From contig JAGHJM010000053.1 of assembly GCA_017886645.1 (NCBI GenBank), positions 1-42,740 on the forward strand: a stretch of 42,740 bases of DNA. The letters run 5' to 3'. The notes beneath the pieces were generated by a model. It saw only the letters and a list, made by a program, of their open reading frames with translations. It ran no database searches and had not been told where the DNA came from. Positions 1 to 10,347 of the stretch are shown piece by piece. The position numbers were made by a program, and so were the translations under genes. Position 1 is the first letter of the stretch. Each line of letters begins with the position of its first letter. The DNA is from Clostridia bacterium. GTDB lineage: Bacteria; Bacillota; Clostridia; TANB77; CAG-508.

Positions 1-2
1 AT

Positions 3-362
3 GCAATATGGATAATTGTATCATTAATATTAGCAATCGTAGGTGGATTTATAGTATACTTTCTTTTCTTAAGCAAACAGAATGAAGGTAGATTTACAGG
101 TTTTCTAGGATGGCTATATGACTTTTTATCTTTTAAAAAAATGACATTAGAAATCATTTTAAAAGTTACCTATCTAATGTGTGCAATATTTGCAACACTT
201 TCACCATTAGCAGGAATAGGGGATAATTTCTTAGGAACAATTGTTAGCATTGTGGTAAGTAATATTGTTATTCGATTAATTTATGAATTTTCTTTAATAT
301 TACTTGTTATTTGCAGAAATACTACAGAAATTAATAAAAAATTATCAGATAAAGATAAATAA
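3..362 (+). CDS. C-terminal part of a small membrane protein (5' end off window)
   Basis: The reading frame is open from base 3, so the ATG at 141 is probably internal and the gene begins before the window. The visible 119 residues hold about three hydrophobic segments. The first two (IIVSLILAIVGGFIVYFLFL and a stretch around TYLMCAIFATLSPLAGI) are separated by a short polar loop with FTGFLGWLYDFLSFKK. The third is IVSIVVSNIVIRLIYEFSLILL. The tail RNTTEINKKLSDKDK is charged and probably cytoplasmic. I do not recognise the family with certainty and assign no function. A strong terminator follows directly, so this gene is a separate transcript from the glycolytic operon. Confidence 0.6.
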   Translation, partial: AIWIIVSLILAIVGGFIVYFLFLSKQNEGRFTGFLGWLYDFLSFKKMTLEIILKVTYLMCAIFATLSPLAGIGDNFLGTIVSIVVSNIVIRLIYEFSLILLVICRNTTEINKKLSDKDK

Positions 363-370
363 TAAAAAAA

Positions 371-406
371 GTTGCAGGTTAGTTTTTATAACCTGCAACT
401 TTTTTT
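371..406 (+). terminator. Intrinsic terminator, probably bidirectional
   Basis: A perfect 11-bp stem GTTGCAGGTTA / TAACCTGCAAC (371-381 with 389-399) has a 7-base loop. It is followed by seven T and preceded by seven A. It ends the upstream membrane-protein transcript and insulates the gapA promoter. Confidence 0.9.
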
Positions 407-504
407 ATAGAATTCATCAAATAAAAGAGCATTACTATAGGGTGAGAATATAAAATGGAATGTGATTTTTGTATAGAAATCCTTGAAAAATTTTGCTAGG
501 GAAT

Positions 505-520
505 CTCAAACTAGTTTGAG
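505..520. promoter_or_regulatory. 16-bp perfect palindrome upstream of gapA, candidate operator
   Basis: CTCAAACTAGTTTGAG is a perfect palindrome about 80 bases upstream of the best gapA -35 box. A further CTCAAA half-site begins at 528. No T-run follows, so it does not look like a terminator. The position suits an activator or repressor site, but no regulator is identifiable and the pattern does not match the CggR operator that I know. The rest of 407-601 is AT-rich with no supported gene. Confidence 0.3.
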
Positions 521-601
521 TGTGCTACTCAAATTTTTAATGAAATAACTGTAAAATATAACAAAAAAATGAATAATTTACAAAAAGAATACAAAGAATA
601 C

Positions 602-630
602 TTGAAAAGTAGAAGTTTTTGATATAAAAT
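602..630 (+). promoter_or_regulatory. Promoter of the glycolytic operon
   Basis: TTGAAA (602-607), a 17-base spacer and TAAAAT (625-630) form a good sigma-A-type promoter. Transcription would start near 637, giving an untranslated leader of about 55 bases before gapA. Confidence 0.55.
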
Positions 631-632
631 AA

Positions 633-1694
<1,062 letters not shown>

Positions 1695-1703
1695 AAAATG
1701 TTA

Positions 1704-1740
1704 TTTTTGACCATTAGGATTATTGCTTAATGGTCAAAAA
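1704..1740 (+). other. Intercistronic hairpin between gapA and pgk
   Basis: A 13-bp stem TTTTTGACCATTA / TAATGGTCAAAAA (1704-1716 with 1728-1740) has an 11-base loop. The T-run is on the 5' side and A on the 3' side, the reverse of an intrinsic terminator on either strand. It is better read as an mRNA processing or stabilising element that could let gapA accumulate above the distal cistrons. Confidence 0.6.
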
Positions 1741-1766
1741 AATCAAATAAAAATGAGGTGACTTGT

Positions 1767-2972
1767 ATGAATAAAAAAACAATTGAAGATATAGACGTGA
1801 ATAATAAAAAAGTTTTAGTAAGATGCGATTTTAATGTACCTTTAGATGAAAATAAAAATATTACAAGTGATAATAGAATAGTTGCTGCTATTCCTACAAT
1901 TAAGTATTTAATGGAACATGGAGCTAAAGTTATTCTATGCTCACATTTAGGAAGACCAAAAGGAAAAGTAAATCCAGATTTTTCTTTAGCACCCGTTGCT
2001 AAAAGATTGTCAGAACTTTTAAATAAAGATGTGAAATTAGCAGAAGATATAGTTGGAGAAAGTGCTAAAAAGCTTACAAGCGAAATGCAAGCAGGAGATG
2101 TAGTTTTACTAGAAAATGTTAGATTTGATGAAAGAGAAGAAAAAAATGATTCAGAATTTAGTAAAGAATTAGCTTCATTAACAGATGGTATATATGTTAA
2201 TGATGCTTTTGGAACTGCACATAGAGCACATTGTTCAACAGAGGGAATTTCGCATTTTGTAGATATAGCAGTAGAAGGATACTTAATGGAAAAAGAAGTA
2301 AGTGAATTAAGCAGTGCAATTTCTAATCCAGAAAGACCTTTTGTTTCTATTTTAGGAGGTCTTAAAGTTTCAGATAAAATTGGAGTAATAGAAAATTTGC
2401 TTACAAAAGTTGACAAAATTCTAATTGGTGGAGCTATGGCTTGTACATTTTTTAAAGCTATGGGATATGAAATAGGAGATTCTAAATGCGAAGATGATAA
2501 ATTAGATGAAGCTAATAGAATATTAAAACTAGCAGAAGAAAAAAATGTAAAACTTGTTTTACCAGTTGACAGTCATATAGCAAACGATTTTTCTAATGAT
2601 GCAGAGGATAAGTTTATAGATATAAAAGATGGAGTACCAGCAGGATGGGAAATATTAGATATAGGACCAAAAACACAAGAATTATTTGAAGAAGAATTAA
2701 AAGATGCAAAAACTATTGTATGGAATGGACCTCTAGGAGTTAATGAGTTTGACAACTATAGAATTGGAACAGAAAAAATAGCTAAAGCTATTGCAAGTAG
2801 TAATGCAAAATGTATAATCGGTGGAGGAGATTCAGCAGCTGCTGTAAAGAAAATTCAAAAAGAAGCTAATACAACATTTGATAATATATATATTTCAACA
2901 GGAGGAGGAGCATCACTTGAGTTTTTAGAAGGAAAAGATCTTCCAGGAATTGCATGCTTAAATGATAAATAA
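1767..2972 (+). CDS. pgk: Phosphoglycerate kinase
   Basis: It transfers the acyl phosphate of 1,3-bisphosphoglycerate to ADP, giving 3-phosphoglycerate and ATP. The 401-residue length is typical of bacterial PGK. The N-terminal substrate domain carries [12 protein letters not shown] and SHLGRPKG, and [14 protein letters not shown] follows. The hinge has [15 protein letters not shown]. The nucleotide domain has [10 protein letters not shown] and the terminal glycine-rich GGGDSAAAV and [13 protein letters not shown]. The start is the ATG at 1767, with GAGGTG (1755-1760) six bases upstream; the in-frame GTG at 1758 lies in the ribosome binding site. It is the second cistron after gapA, separated by the intercistronic hairpin. 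Confidence 0.97.
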   Translation: MNKKTIEDIDVNNKKVLVRCDFNVPLDENKNITSDNRIVAAIPTIKYLMEHGAKVILCSHLGRPKGKVNPDFSLAPVAKRLSELLNKDVKLAEDIVGESAKKLTSEMQAGDVVLLENVRFDEREEKNDSEFSKELASLTDGIYVNDAFGTAHRAHCSTEGISHFVDIAVEGYLMEKEVSELSSAISNPERPFVSILGGLKVSDKIGVIENLLTKVDKILIGGAMACTFFKAMGYEIGDSKCEDDKLDEANRILKLAEEKNVKLVLPVDSHIANDFSNDAEDKFIDIKDGVPAGWEILDIGPKTQELFEEELKDAKTIVWNGPLGVNEFDNYRIGTEKIAKAIASSNAKCIIGGGDSAAAVKKIQKEANTTFDNIYISTGGGASLEFLEGKDLPGIACLNDK

Positions 2973-2998
2973 AATCAAAAAGAGAGGATTTGATTTAA

Positions 2999-3751
2999 TT
3001 GAGGAAAAAAGTAATAGCTGGTAATTGGAAAATGAATATGCTTCCAAATGAAGCAATGGCTTTTATAGAGGGATTAGCACCATTAGTAAAAGATGCAGAA
3101 GCAGAGGTTATTTTATGTGTTCCATATACAGATTTATTTTATAGTCTACTTACGGCACAGGATACGAAAATAAAAATAGGAGCACAAAATATGCATTGGG
3201 AGGAAAGCGGTGCATATACTGGAGAAGTGTCTGGAAAAATGCTTAAATCTATAGGTGTAGAGTATGTTATAATAGGACATTCAGAAAGAAGACAGTACTT
3301 TAATGAAAATGATGAAACTGTAAATAAGAAGGTAAAAGCAGCATTTGATAATGAGCTTAATCCTATAGTTTGTGTTGGAGAAACTTTGGAACAAAGAGAA
3401 TCTGGAAAGGCAGAAGAAATAATTACAACTCAAACAAAACTTGCCTTGGAAGGATTAAGTGATGAACAAGTAAAAAATACTATTATTGCATATGAACCAA
3501 TATGGGCAATAGGAACAGGTAAAACTGCAACAGCTGATGATGCTAATAATGCAATAAAGGCAATTAGAAATGAAATTGCGAAAAACTATGGACAAAATAT
3601 AGCAAATGAAGTTATAATACAATATGGCGGTAGTGTAAAAGCTTCAAATGCCAAAGAACTATTTAATACTACAGATATTGATGGCGGATTAGTAGGCGGA
3701 GCAAGTTTAAAAGTAGAAGAATTTGCAAAAATCGTAAACTATAACGCATAA
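2999..3751 (+). CDS. tpiA: Triosephosphate isomerase (TTG start)
   Basis: It interconverts dihydroxyacetone phosphate and glyceraldehyde-3-phosphate. The 250-residue TIM barrel has all catalytic residues: Lys11 in GNWKMN, His94 in IIGHSERR and Glu166 in AYEPIWAIGTG. The phosphate grip is IQYGGSVK and the end is GLVGGASLK. The start must be the TTG at 2999, because the family N-terminus RKKVIAGNWKMN begins there and no ATG or GTG lies nearby. GAGAGG is about 11 bases upstream, a slightly long spacing. The weak start may lower translation relative to its neighbours. It lies 26 bases after pgk in the operon. Confidence 0.96.
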   Translation: MRKKVIAGNWKMNMLPNEAMAFIEGLAPLVKDAEAEVILCVPYTDLFYSLLTAQDTKIKIGAQNMHWEESGAYTGEVSGKMLKSIGVEYVIIGHSERRQYFNENDETVNKKVKAAFDNELNPIVCVGETLEQRESGKAEEIITTQTKLALEGLSDEQVKNTIIAYEPIWAIGTGKTATADDANNAIKAIRNEIAKNYGQNIANEVIIQYGGSVKASNAKELFNTTDIDGGLVGGASLKVEEFAKIVNYNA

Positions 3752-3803
3752 AATACTATAATATTAGTTTAGAAGTATTAATAAGAAATGGGGAGAACAA
3801 TAT

Positions 3804-5333
3804 ATGAAAAGAAAACCAGTAATGCTAATGATATTAGATGGGTTTGGTATTAATGAAAATCAAAAAGGAAATGCTATAGCAGTGGCAAACACACCTAATA
3901 TAGATAAACTAATGAAAACATGGCCAACTACAAAGATCCATACAAGTGGATTAGATGTAGGACTTCCAGAAGGCCAAATGGGAAACTCAGAAGTAGGACA
4001 TACAAATATAGGAGCAGGAAGAATAGTATATCAAGAATTAACTAGAATAACTAAATCTATAGAAGATGGAGATTTTTTTAGTATAAAAGAACTTACAGAA
4101 GCAATAGAAAACTGCAAAAAAAATAATTCAAATCTTCATGTTTTAGGATTACTTTCTGATGGAGGAGTACACAGTCATATAAGACACCTTTTTGCAATAC
4201 TTGAACTTGCAAAAAGAAAAGATTTTGAAAATGTATATGTACATTGCTTTATGGATGGAAGAGATACACCACCAACATCAGGAGAAAGCTATATAGCAAA
4301 ATTAGAAGAAAAAATGAAAGAAAAAGGTGTAGGAAAAATTGCTACTATTTCTGGAAGATTTTATGCAATGGATAGAGATAAAAGATGGAATCGTATAGAA
4401 GAAGCATATAATGCAATGGTAAATGGAATAGGAGAAAAAGCTACATCTGCTATAGGTGCAATAGAAGCATCATATCAAAAGGAAGTTTTTGACGAATTTG
4501 TTAAACCAACTGTAATTTGTAATAATGACAAACCAGTAGCAAAAATAGAAAACAATGATTCTGTTATATTCTTTAACTTTAGACCAGATAGAGCAAGAGA
4601 AATAACAAGAACATTAGTAGATAAAGACTTTAACGAATTTGAAACAAAAGATATGAATTTATTTTATGTATGTTTTACACAATATGATGAAACTATGCCA
4701 AATGTTAAAATTGCATTTAAACCAGAAAGACTTGAAAATACATTTGGAGAATATATAAGTAAAAATGGCTTAAAACAACTTAGAATTGCAGAAACAGAAA
4801 AATATGCTCATGTAACATTTTTCTTTAATGGTGGAGAAGAGAAAAAATACGAAGGAGAAGACAGAATCTTAGTTCCTTCTCCAAAAGTGGAAACATATGA
4901 CTTAAAACCAGAGATGAGTGCAGTGGAAGTAACTGATAATGTTGTGGAAGCTATTAATTCTGGAAAATATGACAGTATAATATTAAACTATGCTAATCCA
5001 GATATGGTAGGTCATACAGGTAGTTTAGAAGCTGCAATTAAAGCTGTAGAAACTATAGATGGTTGTGTAGGAAGAGTTGTTGAAGCAATAGAAAAACAAA
5101 ATGGAGTAGTTATTATTACTGCTGACCATGGTAATGCAGAGCAAATGATTGATTACAAAACAGGAGAGCCACATACAGCACATACTACAAATCCAGTGCC
5201 TTTAATTTTAGTTGGTATTGAAGGAGTAAAACTAAGAGAAGGAAGACTTGCCGATTTAGCTCCAACAATGTTAGATATTATGGAACTAAGCAAACCACAA
5301 GAGATGACAGGAGAAACTTTAATAGAAAAATAA
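3804..5333 (+). CDS. gpmI: 2,3-bisphosphoglycerate-independent phosphoglycerate mutase
   Basis: This cofactor-independent, metal-dependent (usually manganese) mutase of the alkaline phosphatase superfamily converts 3-phosphoglycerate to 2-phosphoglycerate. It has 509 residues, the normal length. The N-terminal metal motif is MILDGFGIN. The phosphoserine nucleophile is Ser62 in GQMGNSEVGHTNIGAGR. The substrate-binding GRDTPP and ISGRFYAMDRDKRW motifs are present, with FNFRPDRAREI. The C-terminal metal ligands sit in NYANPDMVGHTG and TADHGNAEQM. GGGGAGAA gives a good ribosome binding site. It is the fourth cistron of the glycolytic operon. Confidence 0.97.
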   Translation: MKRKPVMLMILDGFGINENQKGNAIAVANTPNIDKLMKTWPTTKIHTSGLDVGLPEGQMGNSEVGHTNIGAGRIVYQELTRITKSIEDGDFFSIKELTEAIENCKKNNSNLHVLGLLSDGGVHSHIRHLFAILELAKRKDFENVYVHCFMDGRDTPPTSGESYIAKLEEKMKEKGVGKIATISGRFYAMDRDKRWNRIEEAYNAMVNGIGEKATSAIGAIEASYQKEVFDEFVKPTVICNNDKPVAKIENNDSVIFFNFRPDRAREITRTLVDKDFNEFETKDMNLFYVCFTQYDETMPNVKIAFKPERLENTFGEYISKNGLKQLRIAETEKYAHVTFFFNGGEEKKYEGEDRILVPSPKVETYDLKPEMSAVEVTDNVVEAINSGKYDSIILNYANPDMVGHTGSLEAAIKAVETIDGCVGRVVEAIEKQNGVVIITADHGNAEQMIDYKTGEPHTAHTTNPVPLILVGIEGVKLREGRLADLAPTMLDIMELSKPQEMTGETLIEK

Positions 5334-5357
5334 GCGTAACATAAGTTTTAGAAGGGG

Positions 5358-6164
5358 ATGGTATCCTTGCTTTCAACCCCAGGTATAAAAGCAATGTATT
5401 CTAGAATACAAAAACAACTTTTTTATATGATACCTGAAAAGTGGGATAAAATTTATTTATATGCATCTATAATAGATCAAATAAACAATTTACAAACAGG
5501 GGAATTATACTTTTATTATTACCCAAAAGGAATACTAAAGAAAAATCCTGTTAATGTATATGAAATTCCATATAAGTTTAACTTGGAAGAAGAGATGTAT
5601 TTAAAATTAGTAGAAAAGTTATATAATTCCATAAAAGAATTAAGAAAGTTGTTTAAAAAAGATGGTGAAGAAATATGGACTAATTTAACTATAAAAATAG
5701 AAAATTTTAAATTTATAGTTGAATATAGTTATGATGACTTAAGACATTCAGAATATTCGAATTCTGATAGACATTTAATATGGGTTTATGAAAACTTAGA
5801 TAAACCATTAGAAAGCTTTAAAAAGCCAGAAAGAGATATAATAAAGAAATATTTATCTGAAGATATACAAATAAAAAAGGATATATATACCGAACCTTTA
5901 TATAAAAATCATGTTCCAAATATAATTCAATATAAGCAGGAAAAGGAAACTTATATTTATGATTATGAGGATGATGAAGTAGAAGATGAAAAAGAAATTG
6001 ATAAGAAAACTTATACTATTGTAAAAAGTGATAAAAAGGAAAAATATAAGAAACAAAAAAAGAAAGAAATAAAGCCTAAACCAAAAGAGAAAACTTATGT
6101 AGAGCAAATAGAAGAACAGAAACATGCAGTAAAAAGTCAAATTATATCAAAAAAAATAGATTAA
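5358..6164 (+). CDS. DUF600/YezG-like protein with a charged C-terminal tail
   Basis: Residues 12 to about 165 resemble the DUF600 family that includes Bacillus YezG, the immunity partner of an LXG toxin. The matching features are MIPEKWDKIYLYASI near the start, ELYFYYYPKG, the central EEIWTNLTIKIENFKFIVEYSYDD and the late DRHLIWVYENL. After this comes a long tail, first acidic (YEDDEVEDEKEIDKK) and then lysine-rich, which I do not know from the family. The gene lies 24 bases after gpmI and 23 before eno on the same strand, so it is cotranscribed with glycolysis. No toxin is adjacent. The ATG at 5358 abuts GAAGGGG, so the TTG at 5367, nine bases after that motif, may be the true start. Its role here is unknown. 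Confidence 0.75.
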   Translation: MVSLLSTPGIKAMYSRIQKQLFYMIPEKWDKIYLYASIIDQINNLQTGELYFYYYPKGILKKNPVNVYEIPYKFNLEEEMYLKLVEKLYNSIKELRKLFKKDGEEIWTNLTIKIENFKFIVEYSYDDLRHSEYSNSDRHLIWVYENLDKPLESFKKPERDIIKKYLSEDIQIKKDIYTEPLYKNHVPNIIQYKQEKETYIYDYEDDEVEDEKEIDKKTYTIVKSDKKEKYKKQKKKEIKPKPKEKTYVEQIEEQKHAVKSQIISKKID

Positions 6165-6175
6165 CAAAATTTTAG

Positions 6176-7489
<1,314 letters not shown>

Positions 7490-7515
7490 GAGTTTTAAAT
7501 TATAAATTAGGTTGC

Positions 7516-7593
7516 AATTAGGGACGTTTCCAAATTACCGAAACGTGGTAATTTGGAAACGTCCCTAATTACCTAAATGTGGTAATTGGGGAC
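7516..7593. repeat. REP-like palindromic repeat with two overlapping hairpins
   Basis: A perfect 24-bp stem (7516-7539 with 7547-7570, loop GAAACGT) contains AATTAGGGACGTTTCC. Its right arm is reused as the left arm of a second hairpin (7561-7573 with 7581-7593, loop TAAATGT, one T-G pair). The three arms therefore form two mutually exclusive stems with equal 7-base loops. The GGGAC-ended arms and 7-base loops look like an extragenic palindromic repeat of the type mobilised by Y1 (REP-associated) transposases. No transposase is in the window. No T-run follows, so terminator activity for eno is uncertain. Confidence 0.7.
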
Positions 7594-7660
7594 ACATCTA
7601 TATCCTGAAAATGGCTATATATCAACGTTTTATTTTTTGGGTTAAAATGTCGTTTTTCCT

Positions 7661-7689
7661 TTGACAAGAAAATAAAAATGTGCTAATAT
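7661..7689 (+). promoter_or_regulatory. Promoter of tRNA-Gln
   Basis: Consensus TTGACA (7661-7666), a 17-base spacer and TAATAT (7684-7689) with a TG extension at 7681-7682 lie 19 bases before the tRNA. Bases 7594-7660 show nothing else. Confidence 0.8.
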
Positions 7690-7708
7690 AAAAATGCTAA
7701 AAATATAT

Positions 7709-7784
7709 TGGGGTATCGCCAAGCGGTAAGGCATCGGACTCTGACTCCGACATTTCCTAGGTTCGAATCCTAGTACCCCAACCA
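7709..7784 (+). tRNA. tRNA-Gln (anticodon CUG)
   Basis: A complete 76-base cloverleaf has acceptor TGGGGTA / TACCCCA, anticodon stem TCGGA / TCCGA, loop CTCTGAC with anticodon CTG at 7741-7743 and TpsiC loop GTTCGAATC. The CCA end is encoded. No terminator separates it from the CDS 22 bases downstream, so the two probably share a transcript. Confidence 0.93.
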
Positions 7785-7806
7785 TTTTTATAAGTAGGAG
7801 TAAGAA

Positions 7807-8646
7807 ATGGCTGTGGACGAAAGAAAAGTAGAAGAATTTGAAGAAAGATACAAAGAAATTGTTTTTAATCGTATTACTGAATTAAGCTCAGTATATTCAA
7901 AAGTGGTAGATATGGTACAAACAAATGGAAAAGACATCGATGGACTAAATACAGACTTACCTAATATAGGTATTACTTTGAATAATAAAGTAGGAGAGAT
8001 GAATAGAGAATTTAAAAAATATGAGCTTTCTATTTTTGCATATAAAGTAGAAAACTATGGTCCACTTAGACAAAATTATATAACTTCATCTTTAGTTGGG
8101 GATGCTATAATTGAAGATATGATTGAAAAAACTAATAAGGCTATGAAGGCATTAGATGGCTATAATGATGTTATAATAAATAGTATAGAGAGAAAAAATA
8201 GACATAGTAGTAGAGCTGTAGAAAAAGTAGGTCCAATGAGAAGATTCTTTGCCATAATAAGGGGATTAATGATGGGCGATTCTAAGTATGACATTGAAAA
8301 ATATACACCAGAAGAAATATGTGCTATGAATTCATGCTTAGAAGATTATAGATATATAGATGAAAAACTATGGAAATATAGATTAAAGGATAATTTAGTG
8401 CCAAGTGTTGTAAACTATATAAAGAAACAGGGATATAAAAAAAATACGATTTGTTCATTAATGGATAGTGATATAATACCAGTATTTGAAAAATTAAATT
8501 TTAGAAACTTAATACCAGAATTAGAAGAAAAAGTGCAAGAAGAATGTGATGAGGATGATTTATTTAGTTTATCTGAAAAAAGTAAAAATTGGAATAATAG
8601 CATGAGAAGAACATTTAGAAGTGTAACAAATGGAAATGGAAACTAA
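7807..8646 (+). CDS. Unknown soluble alpha-helical protein
   Basis: I do not recognise this 279-residue protein. It has no signal peptide or membrane segment and is rich in lysine, glutamate and isoleucine. Residues 1-40 and 70-135 have heptad-like patterns suggesting coiled coils. A basic patch RKNRHSSRAVEKVGPMRRFFAI lies near residues 133-154. An acidic run EEKVQEECDEDDLFSLSEK precedes a basic, asparagine-rich end. TAGGAG lies seven bases before the ATG. It follows tRNA-Gln by 22 bases without a promoter or terminator between, so it is probably expressed from the tRNA promoter after processing. A bidirectional terminator follows. Confidence 0.75.
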   Translation: MAVDERKVEEFEERYKEIVFNRITELSSVYSKVVDMVQTNGKDIDGLNTDLPNIGITLNNKVGEMNREFKKYELSIFAYKVENYGPLRQNYITSSLVGDAIIEDMIEKTNKAMKALDGYNDVIINSIERKNRHSSRAVEKVGPMRRFFAIIRGLMMGDSKYDIEKYTPEEICAMNSCLEDYRYIDEKLWKYRLKDNLVPSVVNYIKKQGYKKNTICSLMDSDIIPVFEKLNFRNLIPELEEKVQEECDEDDLFSLSEKSKNWNNSMRRTFRSVTNGNGN

Positions 8647-8687
8647 TATGCATATAAAATTTTAGACTACTATAATTAATATAAATA

Positions 8688-8728
8688 AAAAATAAAACCA
8701 TTTAAAAATGGTTTTATTTTTTATTTAT
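8688..8728. terminator. Bidirectional terminator between convergent genes
   Basis: A 16-bp AT-rich stem (8688-8703 with 8706-8721) centred on CCATTT / AAATGG has an A-run on the left and a T-run on the right. It can end both the plus-strand gene at 7807 and the minus-strand VWA gene. Confidence 0.8.
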
Positions 8729-8731
8729 ATT

Positions 8732-10207
8732 TTATTTATTTTTATATTTTATAATATATACTGTGTATGTTATTGCAGCTATAGCACTGACAATTATAAT
8801 TGCTATTGTAATAAAGTTGTTAATTCCTGTTTGAGGAATAGGGTCCTTAGCTATTGTATTATCAGGTGTGTTATTAATAGGTGTATTAATTTCTACATTG
8901 TTGATTACATTATTTTCTTCTTTTGATGGTGGAGTTTCTATTTTTACTCTTACACTAGGAGAATCGTCAGAACTTACATGCTCGCCATCATTGTAGGTAA
9001 TGTCTATGTTTTCGTTAGTAGGTAAAATCTTATCAACAATTTCAATATCAAAGTCATCTTTTAAAATTAATTTATATTGTAATGAAGCAACTTCACCTTC
9101 ATTTAGTACTTCTATTGTCCAAGTAATACTATTGTCTGATCTATCAATTTCTGTACTAACATTTCCTATATTAGGAGAAGCTACATATTCGAAATTAAAG
9201 TTATCAACTATTTCTTGAGGAAAATAATCTTTAATAACAACATTTCTTAATTTTGTTTCTGTAGAAGGTACTAATGTATCGTATATTACATCTTTAATAG
9301 TAGATTCAATTTCTGAATCTGGTATATAAAAGAATTGTCCTACTGTTGGGTTTTCATTTGTACCAAAAATTTCTTCTGCTAAAGACTGATATGTTCTTTG
9401 AGTACTTGGTTCTATGGCAGTACCATTAAGACCAATCATTGAACCAATAATGTATATACCATTAGCATCAATTTCTTCTAATTTTGCTTTAGTGTTTTGC
9501 GCTACTTCACCAGAATATGTAGAGAAGTTTCCATGAATATCGTTGTTAGGAACACCGTCGCTAAGTAATACTAAAATTTTATTATTATCTTCACTAGAAA
9601 AATTATTTTGTGCTATTGTAAGACCAGCTTCTATATTAGTTCTTATACCTGATTGGGCTTCTATATTAGAAAGTGCAGTTTCTACTGCTGATTGATCTGT
9701 TGTTAAAGATTGCTCAAGATTTGCATCTGCAAGAGTTCCTTCGGAACCATCTGTACTAGAAAAGCTAACAACTCCAACTTGTAGGTCTGGGTATTCTGAA
9801 TATAAGTTATTAACTAATTCACGTGCAGAATCTAATACAGCTTGCTTTCTAGTGATTCCTGATTCAACATTATTTTCAACCATACTATTAGAATTGTCAA
9901 TTACTAGAAATAACTCAGAGGGTTGTATGACATCTTCTTGTTTTTCTGCTATATTTGTTAAATTTAATTCTATAGTAATACTTCTTTCAGTTGCATCAAA
10001 GTTTGCAACTTTCTTTTCAAACCTTCCAATTGTACCTAAATCTATAGTACAAGATGTTCTATCTACTAATTCAAAAACAGTAACCATATCTCCTGTAGTA
10101 ATATCTTCATTAGTTGATGTAATATTAGTAGCAGATACAAAAGTTGTAAAAGATATTAATAATAAGAATAAGATTACAGTAAATAAAATTTTTTTAACTT
10201 TGTACAT
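8732..10207 (-). CDS. Secreted von Willebrand A domain protein with IPQTG wall-sorting signal
   Basis: The 491-residue surface protein has an N-terminal signal peptide (residues 1-26, ending FVSA). A VWA domain spans about residues 97-310 and has a complete MIDAS: DNSNS with Asp104, Ser106 and Ser108, and LSDGVPNND. An immunoglobulin-like or DUF11-like domain follows (about 315-420). A proline/asparagine spacer leads to IPQTG at 457-461, a hydrophobic helix and the terminal KYKNK. This is the layout of a sortase substrate, IPQTG being a variant of LPXTG. VWA surface proteins usually bind protein ligands through a metal ion, so adhesion is likely. AAAGGAG precedes the ATG. No sortase gene is in the window. 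Confidence 0.88.
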   Translation of the reverse strand: MYKVKKILFTVILFLLLISFTTFVSATNITSTNEDITTGDMVTVFELVDRTSCTIDLGTIGRFEKKVANFDATERSITIELNLTNIAEKQEDVIQPSELFLVIDNSNSMVENNVESGITRKQAVLDSARELVNNLYSEYPDLQVGVVSFSSTDGSEGTLADANLEQSLTTDQSAVETALSNIEAQSGIRTNIEAGLTIAQNNFSSEDNNKILVLLSDGVPNNDIHGNFSTYSGEVAQNTKAKLEEIDANGIYIIGSMIGLNGTAIEPSTQRTYQSLAEEIFGTNENPTVGQFFYIPDSEIESTIKDVIYDTLVPSTETKLRNVVIKDYFPQEIVDNFNFEYVASPNIGNVSTEIDRSDNSITWTIEVLNEGEVASLQYKLILKDDFDIEIVDKILPTNENIDITYNDGEHVSSDDSPSVRVKIETPPSKEENNVINNVEINTPINNTPDNTIAKDPIPQTGINNFITIAIIIVSAIAAITYTVYIIKYKNK

Positions 10208-10251
10208 TTATTTCTCTCCTTTACATTGTAATTTTTATATATAACAATATT

Positions 10252-10280
10252 ATTTTAACATTAAAAACTCATTTTTTCAA
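10252..10280 (-). promoter_or_regulatory. Promoter of the VWA surface protein gene
   Basis: On the minus strand TTGAAA (10275-10280), 17 bases and TAAAAT (10252-10257) precede the gene by about 45 bases. It diverges from the dxs promoter in the same short intergenic region. Confidence 0.6.
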
Positions 10281-10308
10281 TAAATTTAGTAGAAATATAA
10301 TAAAAATA

Positions 10309-10317
10309 TGATATAAT
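10309..10317 (+). promoter_or_regulatory. Extended -10 promoter of dxs-folD
   Basis: TGATATAAT at 10309-10317 is a perfect extended -10 element 31 bases before the dxs ATG. The -35 region is poor, as is common for extended -10 promoters. Confidence 0.55.
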
Positions 10318-10347
10318 AAATTGAAATTTATAAAAAGGATGAATTGT

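Noticed and set aside
454..498. 14-codon frame with two cysteines in the gapA upstream region
   Set aside because: It has no ribosome binding site and no sign of conservation, and lies upstream of the likely transcription start.
1727..2416. 229-codon open frame on the minus strand inside pgk
   Set aside because: It lies wholly over the well-conserved pgk gene. Its Ser/Phe/Leu-rich translation is what the complement of AT-rich coding DNA gives, and it has no family features.
9852..10244. 130-codon plus-strand frame opposite the VWA gene
   Set aside because: It overlaps the signal peptide, promoter and ribosome binding site of the minus-strand gene, which has clear domains. No independent support.
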